A DNA stretch of 64,000 bases, taken from positions 9,547,845-9,611,844 of the forward strand of contig JAVMKO010000022.1 in assembly GCA_032164245.1 (NCBI GenBank), read 5' to 3'. The stretch comes from Sternotherus odoratus (Eukaryota > Chordata > Testudines > Kinosternidae). Position numbers and translations under genes: made by a program. A model generated the notes under the pieces. The model was given only the letters and a program-made list of their open reading frames with translations. It searched no databases and had not been told where the DNA came from. Shown here piece after piece: positions 35,849 through 46,329 of the stretch (position 1 is its first letter; the number at the start of each line of letters is the position of its first letter).

Positions 35849-37405
35849 ATGGAGCCGAGGAAGCGGGAGCAGGCGAGCCCTGGGCTGGGCCCGGCCAGCT
35901 CCTGGTTCGGCCTCACCTGGCTGAAGCTGGAGCCCTGCCCCCCGCCTCCTGCCGTGGCGGCCCAGCCCCAGCTTAGCGCCCCCTTCTCCTGGCTGCGGCT
36001 CTTCTCGCAGCTGCTGTCCCCGCTGCCCGCTCTCCTCCACCGGCTGCTGCCCGGCCAGGGCCTGAGCAGCGCGCTGTGTCCCGCGGCGGCGGAGCCTCCC
36101 GCGGGGGGAGCTCGGGCCGCGCCTCTGCTGCTGCTGTCCGAGGCCAGCGCCTCGCTGAGCTGGGCCGACGGGGAGCTCTGCTGGCCGGCGGACGCCCCGG
36201 AGATGCGCCGGAAGAGTAGCCTGGAGCCTGCCCAGCCGCTGTGGGGAGCTGGACTGGGGCGGACCGGCCTGGCCCCGCTCAGTGTCCGGCAGGTGGATCT
36301 GGTCTCCTACGTGCTGGGCCCCGGCCGCAGTCTGGGGTCCGGCTACGGCCAAGCCGGCTGCACCGACAAGAGCCACCTGCCCCAGCCCTTGAGCGCCGAG
36401 CTCCCCGGCAGGCCGGGGCCCCCATCCCGGGAGGGGCTGCCGGAAATCCAGCACCTCCGAAGCAAGCGCCTGGAGTTCCTCCAGCAGCAACAGCTGGCGA
36501 CTCACCGCTTGGCCGTGCCTGAGCCGGACCACGGCTACCACAGCCTGGAGGAGGAGCAGCAGCTCAGGGGTAACAGCCAAGAGGAGCTAAGGCAGAAGTG
36601 TGATGCCTGGGAGCTGAGAGGCCCCGAGGAACTGCCTGAGCACAGCAGAGTGGCTGGAGAGAGCCCCCTAGAACAGGAAATATGGAGTCCCGAGGAAGAG
36701 ATGTCCTCGGAAGAGGATGAAGATGAGGATTCAGATATAGAGCAAGACCTGCCAGTGTCATCCAGGCCTACCTGTGCTAACAAATTGATAGACTACATTA
36801 TCAGGGGCAGTTCCAGTGGAGCGGAAAGCTCAGAGGGTGAGGAAGACTGGGATGGGGATGATGATGATGGGTTCGATAGCGAGGGGTCCCTCTCCGATTC
36901 AGACTCTATTAGCCAGGATAGTGAGAGCCAGCATCTTTGGAACTCCTTCTGCAGTTTGGATCCTTACAACCCTCAGAACTTTACAGCTGCCATTCAAACT
37001 GCTGTTAATAAATTAGAGAAGGATCTGTCTGGTGAGTCATATGTAGAGGAGGATTCTTCATGGGCCGAAAGCCTTCCTGGCTCTCCTGTCCTCAGTTCTG
37101 AAGAGGATGATGAATGGGAGTGTAATAATGCAGATGAGGAAGATAATTTGAAACTTTGGAACTCATTCTGTAACTCAGATGATCCCTATAACCCTTTCAA
37201 TTTCAAGGCACCATTTCAAACTGCAAAAAAGAAAGGGAAACATGACTTAGAAGGAGCATCAGGGCTGTGTTTGGTCAGCTCTCAGTGCAATCTCTTATTC
37301 ACCTGTCAGGTGCAGCTGCTGGAGAAACATAATTGTGAGGTTACAGATATTGTGCAGCATGGCATTCTTTTTGGAGAGAAACATACAAATACCAAGAGAA
37401 AAAAG
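35849..37405 (+). CDS. PPP1R15B: PPP1R15B exon 1 coding part
   Basis: 519 codons run from the start ATG to KRKK, with donor gtatat at 37406 in phase 0. The open frame continues into the intron to 37459, but the second exon restores the conserved C-terminus, so those extra 17 codons are intronic. Confidence 0.96.
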
Positions 37406-38663
37406 GTATATTTCATATTAATTCATGTACTGTTATTTACTGGTATTGTGGTACAGTAGAACCGTAGACTTATGCATAACCTCTACTCCAGAGGTGTTCA
37501 TAACTCTGAAATGTTCATACCTCTGAAGAAAATGTCATTGTTCTTTCAAAAGCTTACAGCTGAACATTGACTTAATACAGCTTTGAAACTTTTACTATGC
37601 AGAAGAAAAATACTGCTTTTAAACATCTTAATTTAAATGAAACAAGCACAGAAAGTTTTCTTACCTTGTCAAATCTTTTTAAAACTTTCCCTTTACTTTG
37701 TTAAACAGAAGCTAGTAACAAAATACTGTACAGCATATGCTTTTTTTTTGGTCTCTGCTGCTCCCTGATTGTGTACTTCCTGTTCCAAATAAGGTGTGTG
37801 GTAAGCAGTAAGTTGATGTTTGTAACTGAGGTTCTGCTTTAGTGCCTAGGCACCTCACTCAGGATCAGGGGTCCATTGCTTAGGACAATATGTGAACATA
37901 TTAAGAGATATTCTGAAGTCATGATAATCCTCCGGTAATGTAGTCCTATTTTACCCATAGCAAGATATCCCTCCCCCAACAAGATTAGAAGCTAATTGTT
38001 CAATTAATACTTGCGTTTACATGGTTTTTGATAAAATGGCAAAAAGCGATTTGCTGGTATGATGTGAATTAACCAAGTTTTGTTTTCATAATCTGAGTTC
38101 TGGAGTTTAACTTTCCTTTTAAAGTAGGGTTCCTTTCACTTTTTGTTCTGACATTGTCTACTGTAGGGGTCAGCAACCTTTCAGAAGTGGTGTGCTGAGT
38201 CTTCATTTATTCCCTTTAGTTTAAGATTTTGCATGCCAGTAATACATTTTCAGATTTTTAGAAGGTCTCTTTCTATAAGTCTAACATATAAATAAACTAT
38301 TGTATGTAAAGTAAATAATGTTTTTTAAATGTTTAAGAAACTTAATTTAAAATTAAATTAAAATATAGAGCCCCCCAGACTGGTGATCAGGACCTGGGCA
38401 GTGTGAGTGCCACTGAAAATCAGTTAGTGTGCCGCTTTTGGCACGTGTGCCATAGGTTGCCTACCCCGGTCTACTGTTTTTGTTTTGTGTTTTTTTTCTT
38501 CTGACAGGTCTGGAAGCATTAAGGACTTAGTAAAGATTCCTTGGTTGTTGTTTTTTTTTTAAATCTCCCCTTAACAAAAAAATTAATGTGACATACAAAT
38601 GTTTGTACTTATATGGCTAAACCACCCTGAACACACCTGATCCTGTCTGATCTCGGAAGCTAA

Positions 38664-38700
<37 letters not shown>

Positions 38701-41700
38701 TCCTGGGAATACCAGGTGCTGTAGGCTTAACACCTGGCAGTAGGTATAAAATGCCTCCAACGACGCATTGGTTGGAGTATATATACCCCAGTCGTATCAC
38801 TGGTTGTGCCCAGTCTAAGCGGACCCTGCCATAGTGCGGGAATAATGCTAGGAAAAACACACACACAAATGTTTGTACTTGTGTCAGGCCCATATTTGCA
38901 TTTTATAAGTTACCCAGAAATTGTCTCTCTTCAGATTGTAGCCACGTGACTTTATTAAACTAGTTTGTGTAATAGCACACAGTCATTTTAATTGTACTTC
39001 TAGTGCAGTGGGAGGAAACTTTTAATACCAAGTGTTAAGATACTATAGTAACAGAAGTTAAGAACTTAGTTCTTATAGAAACTTTTAAAACGGTTTGTCT
39101 CTTAAAAATGCATGGTAACACTTCTGTTGAGTTTAAATGATGTTTAAACAGAAACAATTCATACTCAGATTGAAGTATTCTCCGGTAGTAATCTAAGGAA
39201 TTAGTTAAAATATTTTAACACTATAGTTTTAAATACACAGTTCTCCATACTTGTCTATTTGTATGGATTCACTAGTTTTGCTACCAGGTCTCTGATCAGA
39301 TTGTCTTCTTCCTTTAGAAGAGTAGAGCCATCTAGCTCAGCCTTCACATTTTTGAGCCATAGAGGAGCCCCTAATCACATGTCAGCAGCACTTGAATAAA
39401 AGACCCAAGGCAGGACTGTGGCTTACTCTGGCTTGGCAGAGGTCATCTTGTGGTCCCAAAGCTCTGGCTCCTGTCTGAGCCTGAACACTTACATAACAAT
39501 TTTGAGAGTTCCAGAATGTGAGCCTACGTTAGTTGACCTGGGGCAAGCACTGGTGAATTGCTGTGTAGATGAACTTCCCTACAATCACGTGGGGAACATA
39601 TGTATACTGTGTGTCAATAGCCCAGCTCTCTTAGGATTTCACTGTAAAGTCCCACTTCATCATTTGAAACTCTTCAAATTAGGTATAACTGTGTTTACAA
39701 AAGTTTGCTGAGTTTCAGCAACCAATTAACATTAAAAACTTAACAATGCAAATTTAACTCTGAATAGCTTTTCTGTTTTATGGAATCAGTGAAGACATGA
39801 GGCTGAAAATATTCTAGGAAGTGTCTCATTTTAGAAGTAACCATTTGGTGGGCCGTGCACTTCATGTAATGTTGAAAGTATACATAACACTTTATAATGG
39901 GCCATGTGTTAGACAAAGATCAGAATGCCGCACCTGAAAGGGTTTAGTTTTTAAAAGTATGCATGTATACTACATAGCACGTACACACATACACAATGGC
40001 TAGTGGAAATTGCAGCTTAGAATGTTTTCATATAGTAGCAACTTGTAGTTTAATGTCCGCGTAGTTGTGTGAACTAACTCCAAGTAGATATTTACTTTCT
40101 GTTCTTGGATTATACTTTAGAATGCCTACACAAAGCCATAAAAATAGCCACTTGGTGCACTTATATACTCTTTTTTTTTTTTCTTCTTCTTCTTCTTCTT
40201 CAGATGAAGGCTTTTAAAGACCTTGAAGTGCATGAAACTTAAATTTTTAAGACCACCTTACTTACCTATTTCACTTTTTGCAGTGGTAATTTAGATAAAG
40301 TAATTTTCAAACAATTGTCAAACCCTTTGTGTAATCCTTCCTAGTACTGTAGCACAGTGAATGAACAATGATATGTATGCAATAGCTAGCTTGATATTAC
40401 AAAAGTTGGTAATTGTACCCACGGGGGTATCATAGACTGATGTAAAGGGGATGAAATTATAAGCCACAAAGGGACAGGCTGATGTAACTATCCAGTTCAT
40501 TTGAAAGCAGATATTTAATTAGATATGGCTGATCTATTACCCAAATATTGCTTTAAAGTGACAGAGCGTTTCTTAGTCAAGCTATATTGTGCAAATCACC
40601 TCGAACAATTCAACAGGAAAATGAACACAATGTTGTATCGTAAAGTTTTAAAAATGTGAAGACCCTTTAATTTAGAGGGGAACAGGGTATCTGTTATTAA
40701 CACACTTTGTTGAATTAACTAAGGACTTGACTTCCAATGGTGAATTAAAGCTAAAACTGAGTTTCTGGACTAGTTTTTAAGATTATGATGACACTTTTGG
40801 ATCAGTCCTTGTATAATCCCTTTGATAAATAGCTCAGTAGGTCACTACATAGGAGCTTTATCTTACTTATTGCCAGTGCTCAAAGTGTACACAGGTGTGG
40901 TGTGAGGGTGGCAGTGGTAACTGAAACCTCCTGGAAATTCTGGATAGAGTAGTCTTGAGGAAGTGTAAAACGAAGGCTGGTGCACACTGGAGATTTCAAC
41001 CTTTGGAACCACCAGAGTAAATGCCTAGTGTAAGGCTAAGGGTTTGGCTACACTGGCATTTTATAGCACTCTAACTTGCTCGCTCAAGGGTGTGAAAAAT
41101 CACCCCCCTGAGCGCAGCAAGTAATAGCACTTTAAATCGCTAGTGTGGACAAGCTCTGAGCACTGGGTGCCATTCTCCCAGTGCTCGGTGCTAATCCCCT
41201 TGTGGAGGTGGATTACCAGGCATGACCACACTTGCACTAGAGAGTGCTCCCGCAGCAGCGCTTTGAAATTTCAAGTATGCCAAGCCCTAAGCTGCAGCCT
41301 ACACCAGTGTGCCTTACTCCCATTTCAAGCAGGGATAAGCTACACTAATGCATATAGCCTCTTTTCCTGTTTGAATTGGGATCATTCCCTAGTGTAGCTA
41401 TGCTGGTGGCTGCCACTGGTGATGGTTCCTGGTACAAAGTATGTAATTCTACAAAGTATGTAGAATAATACAAAAATTATTCTAGGCAATTTCTGCGTTT
41501 ACTTTAACCTACAATTGGCAAAAAGCTGGATGATTTTGAGGTTGCAAGTGAAGTGCTTCTTGGCTGAGTGGCTACCTTTTTTAAAAAAACTCTAACCACG
41601 TTTATACAACTTAAGTTAAACTTTTCCTATAAAATGTTAAGGAAATTCTAACAGACTCGCATTGCCACACTCTTGTAGTTTTATTTGAATACAGAATCCA

Positions 41701-43747
41701 TTTGCACTGGAAATGCCTTTGTCTAGATGTTGGCACCAAAGTTTGTGCCTTTTTGTTAAGTTATAGTTATACTCTTTTCCTTCTGTAGATTTCCATAATA
41801 GCTGTGTCAGTCAAACATTTTTGGGGGAATGAGGGGAAGGCGAGAGATGCAAAGAACAGCTTCTCAGTGAGAATGGTTTGCAGAACAAAGGACTTGTCTG
41901 CACTTAGAATGCTGCAGTGACACAGCTGTGGCGCCTAGTGAAGATGCTACCCTATGCTGATGGGAGAGTTTCTCCCATTGACATAGGTACTGCAAGTGCC
42001 TGAGAGGCGGTAACTACATCCATGGGAGAAAGCCCTTCCATTAATGTAGCATTGTCTAAATCAGGAGTTAGGTTTCTCTTGGGAATGTGGATTTGCAGTC
42101 ACGGAGTGATGTAGTTTTGCTGACGTAAGTTTGTAGTGTAGACCAGGTCTAATTGTCCAAAGGAGTGTTTCCAAGAAACTGGAATTAATACACTTGTTCT
42201 GAACATTGCATCTTTAATGACAAGTAGTCGGGGCTTCAGTTTTAATTTGCATCTCAGACTATAGCAAACCTAAGAGGTACATAATTAGTTACTGTATGTT
42301 GAGTGTAGAGTACAGTCTGGCTTTTGCTTTAGCTTATTAATAGCTAAGATCAGAAGGATGATAGTTCAATCTTTAAAATAGCATTAGGCTAGGTGATTAA
42401 CTAATATTGTGATTCTATAAATATTTTGTTTGAATTTTAAATATAATGAAAATGTTGTATAATCATTATGGAAGAGGATAATACCTCTGTTTTAGTAGCA
42501 TGGTGGCCAAAGGTTTGGTCATACTTTTTAAAGATGTGCTTATTTGCAGCATCATGAAGCTTAGAGTTGTGATATTTGAAAATACCATTATTGTAATTTC
42601 AAAACTCTGTACATGGAATTTGCTGTAAGTCTTAAACAACTGATCTGTGTTGTTTTAGCCATGTAGCTATAAGAGTGCCACTTCCTTAAATTTAAAAACT
42701 GTGACATCCTTTTCTCCATATTGATGTGGGGCTTCTTGTTTACACTGTAGTACCCAAACAGTCTATTCAGAACAGTACACAATGTAAGTAAGCTTCAGGA
42801 ACTAAATTCTCCTGTTTTTACTTTTGTAAAGATAAACTAAAATACACCCATTTAAAAACAAGTGTGTCATAGTGCAAAGACCACTGGAGGACTCTGCACC
42901 CTGAAGTCTTTAAACCATGGTTTGAGGACTTCAGTAGCTCAGACCTAGGTTAAGGGTTTATTGCAGGAGTAGGTGGGTGAGATTCTGTGACCTGTTGTAC
43001 AAGAGGTCAGACTAGATGATCATAAAGGTACTTTCTGACCTTAAAGTCTGAGACCATGCCGCACAAGTCAGTCAACATTGAATTATGTTTTCATTAGGGT
43101 TTTTGGAACAGTTCTTAATTTAAGAGCCTTCGTGGCAAAATATGGTAACAATAACTGCAAATACTAATGATGAATGAGGTCACTTTGTATAAATGATTGT
43201 CCAGTGTTTTAATATAGTGGCTCTAAACCAGGGATCCAGAGCCACCTGGGGGGCCATGAGCAGGTTTCAGGAGGGTTTTCCAAGTAGGGCCAGCATTAGG
43301 CTTGTTGGGCCTGAGGGTAGAAAGCTGAAGACCCACCGCAAGGAGCTGAAGCCCAAACCTGAGCAACTGGGGCCCTGGGCAGTTGCCCTGCTTGCTATCC
43401 CCTAATGCTGGTCCTGGTTTGTATATGCAGAAAAACAGTTGTGGCACACATGGGCCATGGCGTTTTTAGGGGGGGGGGGGGGCTCAGAAAAAGGTGGAGC
43501 ACTCCTGCTTTAATAAGTGTCTTCTCTCTTATAGGTAACATTCCTTGAAGAAGTTACTGAGTATTATGTAAGCAGTGAAGAAGATCGGAAAGGACCGTGG
43601 GAAGAACTTGCAAGGGATGGATGCAGGTTCCAGAAACGAATTCAAGAAACAGAAGATGCTATTGGATACTGCTTAACCATAGAGCACAGACAGAGAATAT
43701 TTAATAGACTCCAGGAAACGTACTACAAAATGCTTGATGTTTTCTAG
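35849..43747 (+). CDS. PPP1R15B: PPP1R15B (CReP), PP1 regulatory subunit for eIF2-alpha dephosphorylation
   Basis: Two coding exons (35849-37405 and 43535-43747) give 589 codons plus stop. Human CReP is 713 residues, so this orthologue is shorter, mainly in the variable N-terminal half. The product recruits protein phosphatase 1 to phosphorylated eIF2-alpha and keeps basal translation on. A hydrophobic/amphipathic segment at residues 46-67 corresponds to the membrane-associating N-terminal region. [17 protein letters not shown] (198-214), a long acidic stretch (about 276-352) and two LWNSFC...DPYNP repeats (363 and 436) follow. The PP1-docking KVTF spans the exon junction (519-522), and [18 protein letters not shown] follows. 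The start ATG has G at -3 and +4 and the MEP opening of the human protein. It lies between PIK3C2B and PLEKHA6, as in human. Confidence 0.97.
38164..38468. mobile_element. hAT-type non-autonomous transposon with 8-bp duplication
   Basis: It begins TAGGGGTCAGCAACC and ends GGTTGCCTACCCCG, an inverted pair. It is flanked by a perfect 8-bp direct repeat GTCTACTG (38156-38163 and 38469-38476). The 8-bp duplication and the AGGGGT terminus indicate the hAT superfamily. It encodes no transposase. Confidence 0.85.
38595..38880 (+). repeat. Target-site duplication pair of the 5S-derived SINE
   Basis: The 16-mer ACAAATGTTTGTACTT occurs identically at 38595-38610 and 38865-38880, bracketing the element. 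This length fits LINE-driven retroposition. Confidence 0.92.
38611..38864 (+). mobile_element. 5S-rRNA-derived SINE
   Basis: The first about 119 nt (38611-38729) closely follow vertebrate 5S rRNA: ggctaaaccaccctgaacac, tctgatctcggaagc, taagcagggttgggcctgg, ttggatgggagacc, and ggtgctgtaggctt. The 5S internal promoter boxes appear largely intact. No T-run terminator follows. Instead an unrelated tail of about 130 nt continues to cggg-aataatgctagg and ends in AAAAA(CA)n. Perfect 16-bp duplications flank the unit. A 5S head, a unique tail, a simple-repeat end and target duplications together define a SINE rather than a 5S gene. Confidence 0.88.
41037..41290 (+). mobile_element. Short DNA transposon, same family as 29199-29503
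   Basis: It begins TAAGGGTTTGGCTACACT and ends in the inverted tgccaagccctaa. The interior shares gtgtgaaaaatcaccccc, ctagtgtggacaagc and gtggaggtggattacca with the copy at 29199-29503, in opposite orientation. It encodes nothing. Confidence 0.75.
41888..42152. mobile_element. Short DNA transposon (GTCTACACTA termini)
   Basis: It opens aggacttgtctgcactt and closes gtagtgtagaccaggtct, an imperfect inverted pair around a non-coding interior that includes gatgtagttttgctgacgta. This kind of element is abundant in reptile introns. Boundaries are good to a few bases. Confidence 0.65.
42930..43060 (+). mobile_element. CR1-type LINE 3' end fragment, forward
   Basis: The string gagattctgtgacctg, then aggtcagactagatgatcat and ctgaccttaaagtctgag is the 3' end of a CR1 LINE. 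It is truncated at the 5' side, as is usual for LINE copies. Confidence 0.65.
43216..43508. mobile_element. hAT-type non-autonomous transposon abutting the exon-2 acceptor
   Basis: It begins AGTGGCTCTAAACCAGGG and ends ggtggagcactcctgc. It is flanked by tttaatat (43208-43215) and tttaataa (43509-43516), an 8-bp duplication with one mismatch. A 14-base G-run lies near its right end (43469-43482). Only 26 nt separate it from the first base of PPP1R15B exon 2. Confidence 0.7.
43535..43747 (+). CDS. PPP1R15B: PPP1R15B exon 2, PP1/eIF2-alpha-binding C-terminus
   Basis: 70 codons from [12 protein letters not shown] to MLDVF, with stop TAG at 43745-43747. The acceptor is cttatag in phase 0. VTF completes the PP1-docking KVTF whose Lys is in exon 1, and [18 protein letters not shown] is the conserved stretch shared with PPP1R15A. 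Confidence 0.97.
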   Translation, partial: VTFLEEVTEYYVSSEEDRKGPWEELARDGCRFQKRIQETEDAIGYCLTIEHRQRIFNRLQETYYKMLDVF

Positions 43748-43953
43748 CCACCTAAATTTGGTAGCCTTGTTACTCTACTGTTCCTATAACAGGGAGCTAA
43801 GCATAACTTTAATACTGCTTCAGCCAATAAAATATACCTAATTTTGTCCCGATTTGGTATGGAAACAAAAATACCCTGGTCACTTGAAGAATGAGTGGTG
43901 TAATTGTATTGCAGTTTGTATCTCAACTGTTTAGGTAAAATCCAGTCCATAAA

Positions 43954-44130
43954 TGCCTTTTGTACACACCGTCCGTCGTTACCACTGATTGGATGGTTTA
44001 GTGAGGTCCTTGGAACGTCCCTGACAGGGTCATGGCCCTGGTGGTGTGCTGAGAAGATGGTCGAACTTGACTAGGGGAAGTAAAAGTCTTAACAAGGTTT
44101 CCATAGGTGAACCTATGGAAGGTGAATGAG
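43954..44130 (+). pseudogene. 18S rRNA 3'-end fragment (decayed)
   Basis: The segment reads as the 3' end of vertebrate 18S rRNA: ttgtacacaccgtccgtcg, gattggatggtttagtgagg, ggtcgaacttgactag, ggaagtaaaagtcttaacaa, ggtttccataggtgaac and ctatggaaggtgaatga. Compared with functional 18S rRNA most differences are C-to-T or G-to-A at CpG sites, for example gcccgtcg to gtccgtcg and tccgtagg to tccatagg, as expected of a methylated non-functional copy. The rest of 18S rRNA is absent, so it is a fragment. Confidence 0.9.
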
Positions 44131-44955
44131 GTTGTGCTCGGCTGACTTGGGGTCCTGATGGCAGTGCAGCTACTCCCTGATGACCCAGGCCTGAGATGCC
44201 TCCCTGCATACAGGATGGGACCCTGGCAGCGAGATCCTGGGCACCCCCTTCATGCTCGTTCTGTCTCCCTCCCAGGTGGCTGCGGGGGTATGTGTAAGGC
44301 CAGCAGAGGGGGTCTCCTTCATCAGCACTGGTCCATTGCCGGGCCACCATTGAGCCTTCCTCCATGCGTGTATCCGAGATGTGGCCTGCCCACGTGGCTG
44401 TCCGGCCAGCCTGGTTGCTGGGACCATCCTCCCCAGTTCCATATCACTTCGGTGTGTGGGGAACAACAGGACCGGGCTGGCCCCGGCGAGGCAACTGACC
44501 TTGGACGGGGGGACAGAACTCAACACAGGTGTGCAGCTGGGATGGCACATGGGGAAGGGAAAAGGTCGGTGACCCCAGACACGCCTGCCTCCCAGACACT
44601 GGGAACAGAGGGAAATCCGAGATCCCTGGAAGAGGGTTTGGCCACAGCAGTAGTTTCTCAGCACGCCTTCTGTGACAATTCCCCCCCCAAGGTCACACGG
44701 AACTGGCTGGCGTGTGCCAAGCACCACTCTGTGCCAGCCATTGCTGACTGCCTACCTTATAGGTCGGAAGTGGTGGCAGGCGGGGGGAGGGGGTGTGTGC
44801 CCCAGAGGGATCAAAACAGTTTCTCTCACTCAGGAGCCATGTACCTAGCGCTCTGTGAGCTTTGCAGCCCAGAGAAGGCAGTGGTTCAAAACTTGTGTGG
44901 CCTCAGGTGGCCCGTGTGGGGAGGGGGAGGAGGAAAGGGCGACTGCTGAAGAGGG
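44131..44955 (+). pseudogene. GC-rich segment continuing the 18S fragment, possibly ITS1
   Basis: Directly after the 18S-like 3' end come about 820 nt that are clearly richer in GC than both flanks. In rDNA this position is ITS1, which evolves too fast to recognise by eye. No 5.8S sequence follows. The identity is inferred from position and composition only. Confidence 0.45.
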
Positions 44956-46329
44956 AAAGATGTCTGAGGATGCCCGTGCCACCCACTCCCATCTCCCCCA
45001 TCCATGGGAAGCCCAGGACAGAGGGGGATACCCTCTCTATGGTATCTGTGTGCCTGTCTGCCATATGTAGGAGAAGTGTGGCTATTAAGTTGGAATTTTG
45101 CACTTTTAAAAAAAGTCTGAAATATTTATAGGGTTCAAAACCCAATGATTACAGTTCTGATTTAAAGTTTGAATTGGTGATTGCAGCAGTTCAGTTGTCT
45201 GTCTTTTTCCCAACTTCTGTAAAAACAAATTTGGTATGTTGCCTGCTAATTGTATTTGTGAACAGTGCTCTGTCTCTCAAGAGTTCAGTTTTGCTCATCA
45301 GGTTTTTTCTTTGTTACATAATCTTTGATAATGTCATGTTCAAATATTTTGATCTAAAGTTGGATTTCAGGAGAGCTGAAAAAACAATTGTTCTTGTGTT
45401 TTCTAAATATAAAATTCTTGCCTGGTGCTTATCAAAGCTAGTTGTGCAGTAGGTCTAGGTTCTTTCAGAACGCTGGAAAGTTCTGATCAGTATATGCAAC
45501 ATGTAGTACAAGTACTGATGTTGAGGGTGACAATCTGAGCCTAGACTGCCAGTTATGCTTTAGTTTTCACTTTAACAGCTTGTGGCATTTGACCCATAAA
45601 GGACAGTGAAAAGTGGAATTCTACATCAGGTTCTTGGTCTTTTGAACCAACTCATCAAGCTGTAAAGCTACACCCAAGTACATACTTTCTTTACAGAAAA
45701 ACCAGTATTAATACCACTCTTCCTCAGAACTTTCACTTAACTGATAGTGTAACACTATACATATGGAAGCTGACAGTTCAGATGTCTTCAGTTGAAACAT
45801 GCATTCTTTAGTCACATTCTAAGTTTATTATTTCAACCAGAAACTTTATTGTTTTAAGCTAGTAGTAATTTTCCTTTATTTGAACTAAGTTGAATATTGC
45901 TCAAAAAGACAGTAAAATATACTGTCTTCATGTAAAATTAAAGGTCTACTTTTATTGTAGAGCTTGTCTGATAAACTTGAATGGCCATAAAATTGGTATA
46001 TGAAAATTATACACTCACCTGTTTTGGGTTTTTTAATCACTGTTGAGCTAGCAAGAATTGGATTGCCTTTTCCTGCAGATTCTTAGCCATGTGTCCTGGT
46101 GAAACTCTTTTGAATCTCCCCCCCCCCCCTTTATTTTTTTTAAATTTCAGCTTCTAGCAGTTCAAGAAATGATCTAAGGTCAAATTTAAACCCAAAATTG
46201 GGTTATGTAAAAACTTACAAAACATAAAGCTAGTAGAACTTCTTCCATGATTTTTTTTTTTTTAAAAAAAAATCCAATGGCAACAGCTCTTAACACCAGT
46301 TTCCCTACAGTGCTTGCAAGCCAAACAGT

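Larger units (their letters stand above)
34900..36560. promoter_or_regulatory. PPP1R15B: CpG island and promoter region of PPP1R15B
   Basis: Base composition becomes strongly GC- and CpG-rich here, with an alternating CG run at about 35520-35537 and the motif ggcgccattttg near 35598-35609, of a type common close to vertebrate start sites. The pyrimidine-rich ttctcgctctcac just after it is a plausible initiation area. The island runs into the first coding exon. Transcription start is inferred, not shown. Confidence 0.65.
37406..43534 (+). other. PPP1R15B: PPP1R15B intron 1, about 6.1 kb, repeat-rich
   Basis: The intron is AT-rich compared with the exons. It holds a hAT-type element, a 5S-derived SINE, two short inverted-repeat transposons, a CR1 end and a second hAT-type element next to the acceptor, each listed separately. 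A CTT microsatellite lies at 40169-40201. No internal exon is recognised. Confidence 0.85.

Noticed and set aside
35753..36580. 275-codon minus-strand ORF opposite PPP1R15B exon 1
   Set aside because: It is Gln/Arg/Gly/Leu-rich and lies wholly within the CpG island opposite a well-conserved gene, so it is a GC-driven shadow frame.
37406..37459. Extension of the PPP1R15B ORF past exon 1 as the true C-terminus
   Set aside because: It would lack [11 protein letters not shown], which is found in frame at 43535 behind a proper acceptor and is conserved with human.
38611..38729. Functional 5S rRNA gene
   Set aside because: It lacks the T-run terminator, continues into a foreign tail and has retroposition duplications, so it is a SINE head rather than a gene.
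40169..40203. Long pyrimidine tract ending in cag, like a strong splice acceptor, in PPP1R15B intron 1
   Set aside because: It is a T/CTT microsatellite. The short frame after it ends in 13 codons and no donor or conserved sequence follows, so no exon is called.
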